From: Paenibacillus xylanilyticus
GTDB lineage: Bacteria > Bacillota > Bacilli > Paenibacillales > Paenibacillaceae
DNA length: 64,000 nt
NCBI RefSeq assembly: GCF_013359935.1
Contig: NZ_JABMCB010000197.1
Location: 1-64,000 of the forward strand
Reading direction: 5' to 3'
This document shows, piece after piece, positions 1 through 8,082 of this stretch. The notes below the pieces were generated by a model, which ran no database searches, was not told the DNA's origin, and worked only from the letters and a program-made list of their open reading frames with translations. Both the position numbers and the translations under genes were made by a program. Each line of letters begins with the position of its first letter. Within the stretch, counting starts at the first letter, position 1.

Positions 1-141
1 ACCAATACCGTAAATTGAGTAACTTGGGAATGATCGATTAAACTATTATCAAGATGGAACGCCGTGTGCGGTGAAAGTCGCATGCACGGTGTGGAGGTGG
101 GGAAAAGGTAGCGACGTAGTCAAAGCCTTACCTATACCTAT
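1..141 (+). mobile_element. 3' end of a group II intron (domains V and VI)
   Basis: Positions 61-90 fold as a typical group II domain V: GCCGTGTGCG, a GTGAAAGTC loop region, then CGCATGCACGGT. A purine-rich linker (GGAGGTGGGGAAAAG) follows, then a domain VI-like hairpin at about 107-133 and the terminal ACCTAT. The reverse transcriptase/maturase would lie upstream, outside the window. The last intron base is probably 141, because coding sequence with a regular repeat starts just after it. Group II introns self-splice and move by retrotransposition. The class cannot be assigned from this fragment, and the splice point is inferred to within a few bases. Confidence 0.75.
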
Positions 142-194
142 CTGGTGGCAACAAGTCTGGCGGCAACAAATCCGGCGGTAAAAAGAGATCTTAA
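142..194 (+). CDS. 3' exon of an intron-interrupted gene: Gly/Asn/Lys/Ser repeat tail (partial)
   Basis: After the intron an open frame reads GGNKSGGNKSGGKKRS and stops with TAA at 192-194. The pentapeptide GGNKS occurs twice and degenerates into a basic end. The frame cannot be extended upstream because the intron interrupts it. The 5' exon and the identity of the protein are therefore not visible. A low-complexity, basic, glycine-rich tail would suit a spore-coat or surface protein, but that is inference. No other function can be assigned. Confidence 0.5.
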
Positions 195-244
195 TGATCA
201 CGTAACAGCTTAAGTTATCAACCAGTTTAAAGGGGGGAATCATC

Positions 245-382
245 ATGTTGATCTTCATTGCCATTGTCTTGATCGGTGTGCCTTTATACTGGATCGTTTC
301 ACCTGGAAGGCCCACTCCGACACACGAACACTCGATTCAATCTTCACCAGGACTTCTCCCCCTGGGAGGTGAATCACAGTAA
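245..382 (+). CDS. Small single-pass membrane protein (45 aa)
   Basis: ATG at 245 follows a strong ribosome site (AAGGGGGG, about 229-237). The product has an N-terminal hydrophobic segment (about residues 2-18, LIFIAIVLIGVPLYWIV) and then a Pro/Ser/His-rich tail of about 27 residues. It belongs to no family I recognise. The stop codon TAA (380-382) directly abuts the ATG of the ArsB-like permease at 383, so the two are almost certainly translated from one mRNA. A role as a small partner of the permease is possible but unproven. Confidence 0.6.
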   Translation: MLIFIAIVLIGVPLYWIVSPGRPTPTHEHSIQSSPGLLPLGGESQ

Positions 383-1750
383 ATGCCTGATTACCAATTG
401 TGGTTAACCTTCGGGGTATTTATGATCACTGTCATTTTCCTGATGTGGCGGCCTGGCGGATTAAACGAGTCCATTCCTACTTCGCTAGGCGCCCTTCTTC
501 TCGTTTTAACTGGCGTGAGCAGTTTCGCTCATATCGTTGGCATCTTCGGGATTGTTTCCGGTGCAGCCGTAACCATTCTCTCTACCATCGTTATGTCGAT
601 CATTCTCGATAGCATCGGTTTTTTTCGCTGGATCGCTATCAATATGATCGAAAAGGCACGAGGCTCCGGCTTCCGATTGTTCTGGCTGATTCTATTGCTC
701 TGTTTTCTCATGACGGTCTTCTTCAACAACGACGGCAGTATATTGATCACAACACCAATTATTCTGCGAATCTGCTCCATACTTCGCCTGAAAATGCATC
801 AGCAGTTACCTTACCTGATTTCAGGAGCGCTTATCGCTACGGCTTCCAGCGCGCCAATTGGACTTAGTAATCTCGCGAATCTGATCGCTTTGCAAATGGT
901 AGGTTTGAACCTAAACACCTATACCCAGATGATGTTTGTGCCATCGATGCTGGGAATTATTGTGATGACGGTACTGCTATTCTATTATTTTCGAAAAAGT
1001 ATTCCCAAGGTTATTCATCACTTCCCTATATCCTTGCAATCTCCATCCGGTTCGGGGTATCATCCGCTGCAAACAGGAGATCAGGAGACGCAACCAACCG
1101 ATAGCGCAAAGAAGGTGGACTGGTGGCTGTTTCGAGTCTGTATCGGAATTGTCGTATTTATTCGTGCAGGATACTTTCTCGCTGAGCAATGGGGCATTCG
1201 TATGGAGGTTGTCGCGATCACAGGTGTTGTTCTTATGCTGGCTGTGCGTTGGTATCGCACCCGGACTGGACTTAAGGATGTAATCACTCAAACGCCCTGG
1301 CATATTCTACTTTTCGCCTTCAGCATTTATATTATTGTGGATAGTCTTCATCGGGCTGGAATGACAGCTACTATCATTCAATGGATGCAACCTTTGGTAG
1401 AAGGTGGTAACGCCAGCCTCATTGCTGTATCAGGGCTAATGCTTACTCTATTATCCAATCTGTTCAATAACCTGCCTTCTGTGATGATCGGAACATTTGC
1501 AGTAACAGATCTTCAGTTAAGTGATACACAGCTGCATCTGGCCTATCTTGCCAACATTCTGGGAAGTGATATTGGAGCCTTACTGACACCTATAGGCACC
1601 CTAGCAACGTTGATCTGGATGTATATTTTAAAGACCCACCATGTGCGAGTCTCTTGGAAACAGTATATGAAAGTCACCTTTATTGTGATACCAATTAGTC
1701 TAATTGTCAGCCTATTTTCCCTATATATTTGGACTTCTATTCTATATTGA
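383..1750 (+). CDS. ArsB/SLC13-type ion permease (YdfA-like)
   Basis: This 455-residue integral membrane protein has about 11-12 hydrophobic segments. The stretch FFNNDGSILITTPI near residue 114 corresponds to the ion-transporter segment of ArsB, where the usual form is F(A)NDGA..ILTP. A second similar half lies near LLSNLFNNLPSVMIG (about residue 360). ArsB proteins export arsenite/antimonite, while the wider superfamily carries anions or Na+. No arsR, arsC or arsA lies nearby, so the substrate is uncertain. It is coupled to the small membrane protein upstream and followed 13 bases later by an LSm-like protein gene. Confidence 0.75.
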   Translation: MPDYQLWLTFGVFMITVIFLMWRPGGLNESIPTSLGALLLVLTGVSSFAHIVGIFGIVSGAAVTILSTIVMSIILDSIGFFRWIAINMIEKARGSGFRLFWLILLLCFLMTVFFNNDGSILITTPIILRICSILRLKMHQQLPYLISGALIATASSAPIGLSNLANLIALQMVGLNLNTYTQMMFVPSMLGIIVMTVLLFYYFRKSIPKVIHHFPISLQSPSGSGYHPLQTGDQETQPTDSAKKVDWWLFRVCIGIVVFIRAGYFLAEQWGIRMEVVAITGVVLMLAVRWYRTRTGLKDVITQTPWHILLFAFSIYIIVDSLHRAGMTATIIQWMQPLVEGGNASLIAVSGLMLTLLSNLFNNLPSVMIGTFAVTDLQLSDTQLHLAYLANILGSDIGALLTPIGTLATLIWMYILKTHHVRVSWKQYMKVTFIVIPISLIVSLFSLYIWTSILY

Positions 1751-1763
1751 GAGGAGGTATACT

Positions 1764-2432
1764 GTGAAATTCCCAACAATGTGGCTTGGAAAATCCATCG
1801 AATTGGAATTATCCGGCTGTAAATTTCCGATTCAGGGTGAGATTATTGATATGGGTCAGGACTTGATTGTGGTTTACGGACAACAGCGATTCACCTATGT
1901 GCCCCTTCATCACCTTCAATCCATGCATGTGAATAAAGCGGAGGATACTAGCTCCACTACCAACGTACCACCGCCTGATCCCGAAATGGATCACAACAAT
2001 ATATCGTATCGCAAAATATTGATGAATGCCCGTGGAAGATTCAGTGAAATTTCGATAGGCGGACGCACACTGCATGGTTATATTACGAATATTATGAACG
2101 ACTACTTCATATTCTTCTCCCCACTACATCATGCGGTCTACGTCTCCATCAATCATCTGAAATACATTATACCTTCTCCGACAAACAGCACACCCTATTC
2201 CCTAAGTCAGCAGCATTTCCCCATTCAGCCTGCGTCCATGCCCCTTTCCCGTACACTGGAACAACAGCTTCAGAAAATGGTTGGTGAACTTGTCATCCTG
2301 AATCTGGGTGACAAGCCATATCGGGCTGGATTACTGAAAGCTGCAGACAACAATTTACTTGAACTGGTTGAAGCAGAGGGCAATACCTTGATTATGCACA
2401 CCGATCATGTTCAAACCATTCATTTGCCTTAA
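1764..2432 (+). CDS. Three-repeat LSm-like (DUF2642-like) protein
   Basis: The GTG start at 1764 is chosen because GAGGAGG (1751-1757) sits 6 bases upstream; an ATG at 1704 would overlap the permease. The 222-residue soluble protein contains three units of about 45 residues, each a five-strand beta pattern: residues about 5-50 (SIELELSGCKF...), 85-135 (FSEISIGGRTLHGYI...) and 170-222 (ELVILNLGDKPYRAGL...). The layout resembles DUF2642/LSm-like proteins found in spore coats of Bacilli. The linkers are Pro/Ser/Thr-rich. Function is not known. It is the last gene of the operon before the terminator. Confidence 0.6.
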   Translation: MKFPTMWLGKSIELELSGCKFPIQGEIIDMGQDLIVVYGQQRFTYVPLHHLQSMHVNKAEDTSSTTNVPPPDPEMDHNNISYRKILMNARGRFSEISIGGRTLHGYITNIMNDYFIFFSPLHHAVYVSINHLKYIIPSPTNSTPYSLSQQHFPIQPASMPLSRTLEQQLQKMVGELVILNLGDKPYRAGLLKAADNNLLELVEAEGNTLIMHTDHVQTIHLP

Positions 2433-2450
2433 ATGGGGGTATTACGAGAA

Positions 2451-2495
2451 AAAGGTCCATTCTGCTTATCACAGATGGACCTTTCTTTATTTTTT
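2451..2495 (+). terminator. Intrinsic terminator, probably bidirectional
   Basis: AAAGGTCCAT pairs with ATGGACCTTT (2451-2460 with 2475-2484). A T-rich tract follows on the plus strand. The A-run upstream provides a T-tract for the converging lipoprotein gene on the minus strand. Confidence 0.85.
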
Positions 2496-2539
2496 GGTGA
2501 AGATATTCGTGCAAGTCTATACATTGGCTAGCTTCTTTT

Positions 2540-3397
2540 CTATTTTCCGTAAGTCTGCTCCATGCGCTCTTCCTCATTCGTGGAAAGCAATACGTTGAGA
2601 AGACCCATGGCGTTATTGGCGTCTGTTCTCGCCGTCTTGTACATCTCGGCAAATGCTGCCTCATCCTGCTCGGGGTCCATGGCTGCCAGCTTGCCCCATG
2701 AATTGCGGGCCTTGTCATAGAGCTGGCTCAAGGTGATGTCATATGGGTGCTGCGCAACCGGGGCCATGGATTCAAATTTGGCGGTTACTCTGAAGAAATC
2801 CATGGAGTCCTGAAACGATTGGCTGCTGTAATCCTTGTTATTCATGGCATCTTCAGTAATCAGCAGACCTTCACGCGAGATAAACAGCGTTTTGACCATC
2901 GCCCGTTCCAGATTGGTGGCTTCCTCCCAGGTTATATAAGACACGTCAGGTGCCTGAACAGTCGTAAAAAAGGGAAATGCATCATCAATCAAACGCTGTG
3001 TATTGGCATGAATCGGCACCTCCGCATTCATATCCACCACTGTATCGCTGTAATTGGCAACGTTAATATTTTTGGAACCTTCCTCACTGACCCTGCGAAC
3101 CGGATGATCGTCCAGGGGGATGCGAATATAACCAAGCTTGTCCGCGTATTCGTCCTGCAGTTCTTTCAACGTTTCCGTACCAGTGGAGGCTGGTTCCGAA
3201 GTGTTACTCCCGATCTCCTCTGCCGCTGCAGTTTCGGCTCCGGACTGCTCGGTGCTGCTGCTCGCTGTCGCATCAGTACCCGCCTCCTGAACAGGCTCTT
3301 GACTGGCAGTTTCCTTGGCCCCGCCGCCGCATGCGGTCAGAACCGCAGCCAAGCTGAATATCGCCGTAAACATCCGAATCGGTTGTGTCCATCTCAT
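2540..3397 (-). CDS. Predicted lipoprotein of unknown function
   Basis: The 285-residue product begins with a lipoprotein signal (AAVLTACGGG; lipidated Cys at residue 23). A Ser/Thr/Glu/Ala-rich linker of about 60 residues (to about residue 75) follows, then a mostly helical domain of about 200 residues. This should sit on the outer face of the membrane. ATG at 3397 is preceded by AAGGGGAAG at a good distance. I do not recognise the C-terminal domain. The gene stands alone between a terminator and a 260-base gap. Confidence 0.7.
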   Translation of the reverse strand: MRWTQPIRMFTAIFSLAAVLTACGGGAKETASQEPVQEAGTDATASSSTEQSGAETAAAEEIGSNTSEPASTGTETLKELQDEYADKLGYIRIPLDDHPVRRVSEEGSKNINVANYSDTVVDMNAEVPIHANTQRLIDDAFPFFTTVQAPDVSYITWEEATNLERAMVKTLFISREGLLITEDAMNNKDYSSQSFQDSMDFFRVTAKFESMAPVAQHPYDITLSQLYDKARNSWGKLAAMDPEQDEAAFAEMYKTARTDANNAMGLLNVLLSTNEEERMEQTYGK

Positions 3398-3613
3398 GGC
3401 ATAATCTTCCCCTTATCTTATGTATGCATATAAACTACATTAACCATGGCATGTAAAATTGAATTCATATTCCATTTATGATCTACATTCGGATAACATG
3501 CCATATTCACAGGTAAGCATTGGTTTACATTCTATCATAAGTTAAATTTTGGGTGTATACGACGATGTACCTGTCTCTGTGAGCTGTCATGACTGGATTC
3601 CCCAACCAAAGTA

Positions 3614-3649
3614 CAAAGAAAACACTGTCATCCCGAAGGATAACAGTGT
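3614..3649 (-). terminator. Intrinsic terminator of the NERD gene
   Basis: On the minus strand ACACTGTTATCC-TTCG-GGATGACAGTGT is followed by TTTTCTTT. The very stable TTCG tetraloop hairpin lies 11 bases beyond the NERD-gene stop codon. Confidence 0.9.
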
Positions 3650-3660
3650 CTGCAAAAAAG

Positions 3661-4404
3661 CTATTTAATACCTTTGGCCTTCTCTATATGTTCTGCTCGG
3701 GTCTGTGGTTCCGTGCAATTGGCTGCGGAGAGCAGGGAATAGATGGCCTGAATATCCTGTTCCTTGTATAACGTCTCAGGGACATCTGCCTCAAGCTTTT
3801 CCGTTTTGCGCAGAATGGTTTCGACCAATTCATGATCATAAATTACCAGTTCATCCGAATTCACATACCGCACTGCAGGATCCACGCTGATTCGGCAGCG
3901 GTTGGTGAAGGTCACCATCGAAATCAGGCGCATACGCTTATAATCTCCGAGATGTGCATGAACGGCCTCAACATGGCCCCGATGCTGCATCAGAGGATTA
4001 TACATCTTGATTCGGCTGGTGCTGACGGTCCAATTGGCTTCTCTGCGGCCTCCACGAATCTCACCTGTCGTCAGGTTGCGGGTTTCGATGACGAAGATCC
4101 CCCGCGGGCCAATGACAACATGATCTATCTGGGAATAGCCCGAACGTGATTTCGGATTGGGAACGAGCAGATCATTCAGGACCTTGTATTGCCCTGGAAG
4201 ACTGTACAACCGATCTGCTGTGCTCGGTTCTTCCGGCTCTCTGATCCAGTCCGATTCGTGTTTGGATTTTGACTTGGATTTGCGACGGCTCCGGACCAGT
4301 CGTGCAGGCGCTGGGCTAGCTGCCGGCATCGCTCCGGCAGAAGCTGTAATCGGATTGGCAAGCTCTGGCTGTGTCTTGAACAGAGACAGGATTTTTTTGA
4401 ACAT
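3661..4404 (-). CDS. NERD-domain protein
   Basis: The start ATG at 4404 (MFKKILSLF) has GGAG 7 bases upstream; a TTG at 4410 is too close to that site. The 247-residue protein has an N-terminal amphipathic/hydrophobic stretch and a basic low-complexity segment (RRKSKSKSKH, about residue 45). A NERD (nuclease-related) domain follows at about residues 70-190, seen as LPGQYKVLNDL...QIDHVVIGPRGIFVIETRN...G. NERD domains are predicted nucleases of the restriction-endonuclease fold. The Asp of QIDHV and Glu of IETRN match the usual acidic positions. The biological substrate is unknown. It has its own terminator and no operon partner. Confidence 0.8.
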   Translation of the reverse strand: MFKKILSLFKTQPELANPITASAGAMPAASPAPARLVRSRRKSKSKSKHESDWIREPEEPSTADRLYSLPGQYKVLNDLLVPNPKSRSGYSQIDHVVIGPRGIFVIETRNLTTGEIRGGRREANWTVSTSRIKMYNPLMQHRGHVEAVHAHLGDYKRMRLISMVTFTNRCRISVDPAVRYVNSDELVIYDHELVETILRKTEKLEADVPETLYKEQDIQAIYSLLSAANCTEPQTRAEHIEKAKGIK

Positions 4405-4620
4405 GGGCAAGCTCCGTTCTAATATAGTATGAGTTACAGGGGACCATTACGACAGTTGAACGACATCTTTGCACTTCCATTATGTAAACTTCTATTACTT
4501 ATGTCGGATAAAGTAGGGTGAAATTAAAGGGCGACAGGCCTAATTCTCTTTTATAAACCAAAGTATAAGATAATATTTAACCAATACTGTGACTTTAGAC
4601 GCATGTGATAGGCCGAAAAT

Positions 4621-4667
4621 TAAAAAAACAGCGTATTCCCTCTCCATCTAAGAAAAAGAACACGCTG
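4621..4667 (-). terminator. Intrinsic terminator of the ykwC-like gene
   Basis: On the minus strand CAGCGTGTTC pairs with GAATACGCTG around a 20-base loop, followed by TTTTTTTA. It lies about 20 bases beyond the stop of the gene at 4688. Confidence 0.85.
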
Positions 4668-4687
4668 CTTCTTGTGATAAGTTTCAA

Positions 4688-5581
4688 TTAAGCTTGAAGA
4701 TAATACGTATAGAGCACCTGTGTACCCTTCTCATCCAGACCGTTTCTGGATATTTCCTGATAGAGGGATTCCGCGAGCGCAAGACCCGGCGTCTTCATGC
4801 CCATAGCTTTGGCCGATTCAAGGGCAATCCCCATGTCTTTGATAAAATGTTTTACATAGAATCCAGGCTCAAAATCACCCTTGATCATACGCGGACCGAG
4901 ATTGCTAAGCGACCAGCTTCCGGCTGCTCCGGTCGCAATGCTCTTCAGCACATTTTCCGCGTCCAGACCCGATGTTTTGGCATAAGCAAGTGCTTCGCAC
5001 ACACCCATCATGCCGGATGCAATGGCGATCTGATTACACATTTTGGTATGCTGGCCTGAACCAGCCTTGCCCTGCAGCACAATGTTGGTGCCCATACAAT
5101 CGAACAGCGGACGTACCGCTTCGAATGCTTCCGAAGTACCACCAACCATGATGGACAACTTGCCATCCCGTGCGCCAATATCTCCACCCGATACCGGTGC
5201 ATCCAAAGCATGCAGTCCTTTGGACTCTGCAGCCTCGAAAATGCGAGCAGCCAGCATGGGGCTGGAGGTTGTCATATCAATCAGGGTTGAACCTGGCTTG
5301 GCGTTTGCCACAAGACCATCTTCACCAAGATAGATTTCCTCTACATCCTTCGGATACCCTACCATAGTGATAATGACATCACACTCCGCTGCAAGTTTGC
5401 CTGGTGTGTCATGCCATACGGCCCCTTCATTCACCAATGCTTCCGCTTTGGCAGCCGTACGCGTATAAACATGCAGTGGGTAGCCCGCCTGCTGGATGTG
5501 ACCTGCCATGCTTTTGCCCATAACGCCTGTACCGATAAAGCCAACTTTCGTTTCTCCAGGTGCCTTCGTCGTATTTGTCAT
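4688..5581 (-). CDS. ykwC: NAD-binding beta-hydroxyacid dehydrogenase (YkwC type)
   Basis: This 297-residue protein belongs to the 3-hydroxyisobutyrate dehydrogenase/6-phosphogluconate-dehydrogenase-like family. Residues 13-21 (VGFIGTGVMG) form the Rossmann GxGxxG loop. DAPVSGGDIGA near residue 128 is the substrate-binding signature. HTKMCNQ near residue 178 carries the conserved catalytic Lys. Such enzymes interconvert small beta-hydroxyacids (3-hydroxyisobutyrate, tartronate semialdehyde) with their semialdehydes. The exact substrate cannot be told from sequence. The AAGGAGGAA ribosome site fits ATG 5581. It is a single-gene unit. Confidence 0.85.
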   Translation of the reverse strand: MTNTTKAPGETKVGFIGTGVMGKSMAGHIQQAGYPLHVYTRTAAKAEALVNEGAVWHDTPGKLAAECDVIITMVGYPKDVEEIYLGEDGLVANAKPGSTLIDMTTSSPMLAARIFEAAESKGLHALDAPVSGGDIGARDGKLSIMVGGTSEAFEAVRPLFDCMGTNIVLQGKAGSGQHTKMCNQIAIASGMMGVCEALAYAKTSGLDAENVLKSIATGAAGSWSLSNLGPRMIKGDFEPGFYVKHFIKDMGIALESAKAMGMKTPGLALAESLYQEISRNGLDEKGTQVLYTYYLQA

Positions 5582-5689
5582 CGTAGGTTTCCTCCTTGTT
5601 TCTCTATGTTTTTGTGAATTGCTCGTCTTGGATCGCTATATCTGTATGTTATAGCTTTCGTACGCCGCCGTCTATCATTTGCATCAAAT

Positions 5690-8023
5690 CTAGCGGACCG
5701 ACATCCGATATTGATTAGGCGACATCTGAACGAAACGCTGAAATGCCCTGTTCAAATTACGTTCGGAATACCCTACCTGTTCGGCAATTTCCGTAATGGT
5801 ATAATCGGTGTCCTGCAGCAATTGCTTCGCTTTTTGCACCTTCAGATTCATTAAGTATTCGATAAAGGATACCCCCATCTCCTTCTTGAACAGCCTGCTC
5901 AGATAGGAAGGACTGACGTTCACCAGTTCAGCACAATCCGATAATGACTGCAATCCTTCGGGCCTGCTGCTCAGATGTTCACAGACCCGCTGGACGATCA
6001 GACGGGAAGAATTGGTGCGGAGATCCTGACTGGTTTCAATGCATAACGGAAACAGCACACCGATAAACCAGTCGTGCATTTCCTTCGATGTCTGATTCTC
6101 CTGAAGCTGATCGAACAGATTCCCGCCCAGCCGTTCCAGCATGCCGGGACCCTTCGTTTCCATGGATTGAATGATCGCCGATAGCAGCATATGATACCCC
6201 TGGATCATGACAGTATAAGATTCGGAGGAACGAACTCTTTTGGAAAACCTGTGAAGCGCATCTTCCGCATGGGGAAGCATTCCATTCCATAGGGATTCAA
6301 GGATCTCCTCTTCCATCTCCCGGGGATACATAAAGACCGGATTACGCTGGGTGGCCAGAATATCTTCATAGAACAGAACATTCTCAGCATCGTCAAATAA
6401 CCGATATTGCAGGGCGAGCTGGGCTTCGCGGAAAGACTCCGCTACGCCAGCAAGTTGACCGGGACGCCCCACGCCCACTGCAGCTGAAAAGGATAAATAC
6501 TGGTCCAGGGCATGATGAATATCCTCAGCGTAACGACATACCCTCTGTCTTGCTTCAGAAGAAGGTATCTCCGGATTGAAGTGCAGTATGGCTACCGAGT
6601 CACTGTCATTTTTGTCTACGACATATCCCCTCAAGTCATGCTCTTGGCTGAGCAGCTCATCCATTACATTTCTCAGCGCAAATACAATCACCGGTCCTTC
6701 GCTGGGCAAGAAACGTTTTTTCTTCACCAGATTCTCGACTTTGACAACCAGCACCAGAAATTGCCCCTCTGTTGGCACATCATGTCTGGCGCATTCTTCA
6801 TCCAGCCTGCTGCCGCTCCATGAACCGCTAAATTGCAGTAACTTCTGCAGAAAACGATCGCGCAGATCGGGCTGTATGCCTTCGATATACCGATTCAGGG
6901 TCTCCGTCTGTTCATTGAGATAGCTGAGTGATGACCTGATATATTCAATTTCGTTTCCTTGCGGAGAAGATTCATGCCCGTTCCTGCGCAAATTTTCCCC
7001 GTATCGCAGCAGCTGTTGGATGGGATTATAGGCCAGTCGTGAACTGAACCAGGTGAGCAGCATGCCTACCAGCACAAAGATGGATACCGAAATCAGGATT
7101 AATACCTTAATCCAGTTCAATTGGGCAATCATCTCCCGCTCAGGGAGCTGGGACACATACGTCCTCCCCATCGATGCCGAGGCATATGCCACAAGCTCAT
7201 TGCCGTGTTCACCCTTCAGCACTTCATGACCCGACCGTTCCCTGCCTTCTGCATATGCGATCTGCTGCAGCACAGCATCCTCCGATGCCATTTTGCCGAT
7301 CTCGCCAGGCCCGTCGGTGTGCAAAATAATTTGCTGGTCTGCATTAAGAATGGCCAGAGACTGATCCTCCAGACTGACGGAATAGCTGCGGAGCAAACTC
7401 CGGAGCTCCTGTTCTTTCATCTGCAAGATAACTACTCCTCGCGGCTCCCCCTGGCCCATGACGGGCAGTTTCCTGACATAGGAAATGTAGCCTGCTTCTC
7501 CGGATTGAGGCAGGTACGCCCACCCTGCCTGTGTGTTCCCTTCAAGTGCAGCCTTCATATCCTGCTTCTCCTTGTAATCTGCGAGCGAAACCAATCCATA
7601 ATAATGGGACAACACCATATCCGTTTTAGCGTCAAAATAAATCATTTCTTCAATCAAGTTATTGGTGTTTTTATGCAGTTGAAACAGATCAAGCAGATCC
7701 AGATGGAGAAAGTAATCACTCTTATAATGGGTACTCCCCAGTGCATTTCGCATTAACGGACCACTGGCAAGCTGCATGGATTCATGCTCCATATTGGTTA
7801 GAATATTCTCCACCCTGTCTTTGAGCAAATTCAATGAGGCCATATTGTTATCCTGGAATTGTTCGGTCAATTTAATCATGGAGAAATGATAGTAAGCGCT
7901 TCCGGCAAGCACGACCGGAATGACCACCGACATGCACCCCAACCAAATCAGTCTTTTCAGATAACCATTCGTTGCGAACCAGCGGTCAAGCGCTGATTGG
8001 ATGGTCTGCATCATGCGCCTCAT
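5690..8023 (-). CDS. Membrane-anchored AraC-family sensor-regulator of the glycan operon
   Basis: ATG at 8023 is chosen because GGGGGTG precedes it; a start at 8116 would overlap the upstream gene. The 777-residue protein has one membrane helix near residues 25-48 and a second near 305-330, enclosing an extracellular Cache-like sensor domain of about 260 residues. A long cytoplasmic linker follows. Two helix-turn-helix units form a C-terminal AraC domain (about residues 670-775, YLSRLFKKEMGVSF... and ITEIAEQVGYSERNLNRAF). Paenibacillus regulators of this build sit beside Lpl-type sugar importers and act as one-component glycan sensors. Being last in the operon suggests autoregulation. Confidence 0.85.
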   Translation of the reverse strand: MRRMMQTIQSALDRWFATNGYLKRLIWLGCMSVVIPVVLAGSAYYHFSMIKLTEQFQDNNMASLNLLKDRVENILTNMEHESMQLASGPLMRNALGSTHYKSDYFLHLDLLDLFQLHKNTNNLIEEMIYFDAKTDMVLSHYYGLVSLADYKEKQDMKAALEGNTQAGWAYLPQSGEAGYISYVRKLPVMGQGEPRGVVILQMKEQELRSLLRSYSVSLEDQSLAILNADQQIILHTDGPGEIGKMASEDAVLQQIAYAEGRERSGHEVLKGEHGNELVAYASASMGRTYVSQLPEREMIAQLNWIKVLILISVSIFVLVGMLLTWFSSRLAYNPIQQLLRYGENLRRNGHESSPQGNEIEYIRSSLSYLNEQTETLNRYIEGIQPDLRDRFLQKLLQFSGSWSGSRLDEECARHDVPTEGQFLVLVVKVENLVKKKRFLPSEGPVIVFALRNVMDELLSQEHDLRGYVVDKNDSDSVAILHFNPEIPSSEARQRVCRYAEDIHHALDQYLSFSAAVGVGRPGQLAGVAESFREAQLALQYRLFDDAENVLFYEDILATQRNPVFMYPREMEEEILESLWNGMLPHAEDALHRFSKRVRSSESYTVMIQGYHMLLSAIIQSMETKGPGMLERLGGNLFDQLQENQTSKEMHDWFIGVLFPLCIETSQDLRTNSSRLIVQRVCEHLSSRPEGLQSLSDCAELVNVSPSYLSRLFKKEMGVSFIEYLMNLKVQKAKQLLQDTDYTITEIAEQVGYSERNLNRAFQRFVQMSPNQYRMSVR

Positions 8024-8082
8024 GGAATCACCCCCGTCTGCTGCTGTCCTGCACTCATCTCGCCATAAACTGTTCGGGTTCA

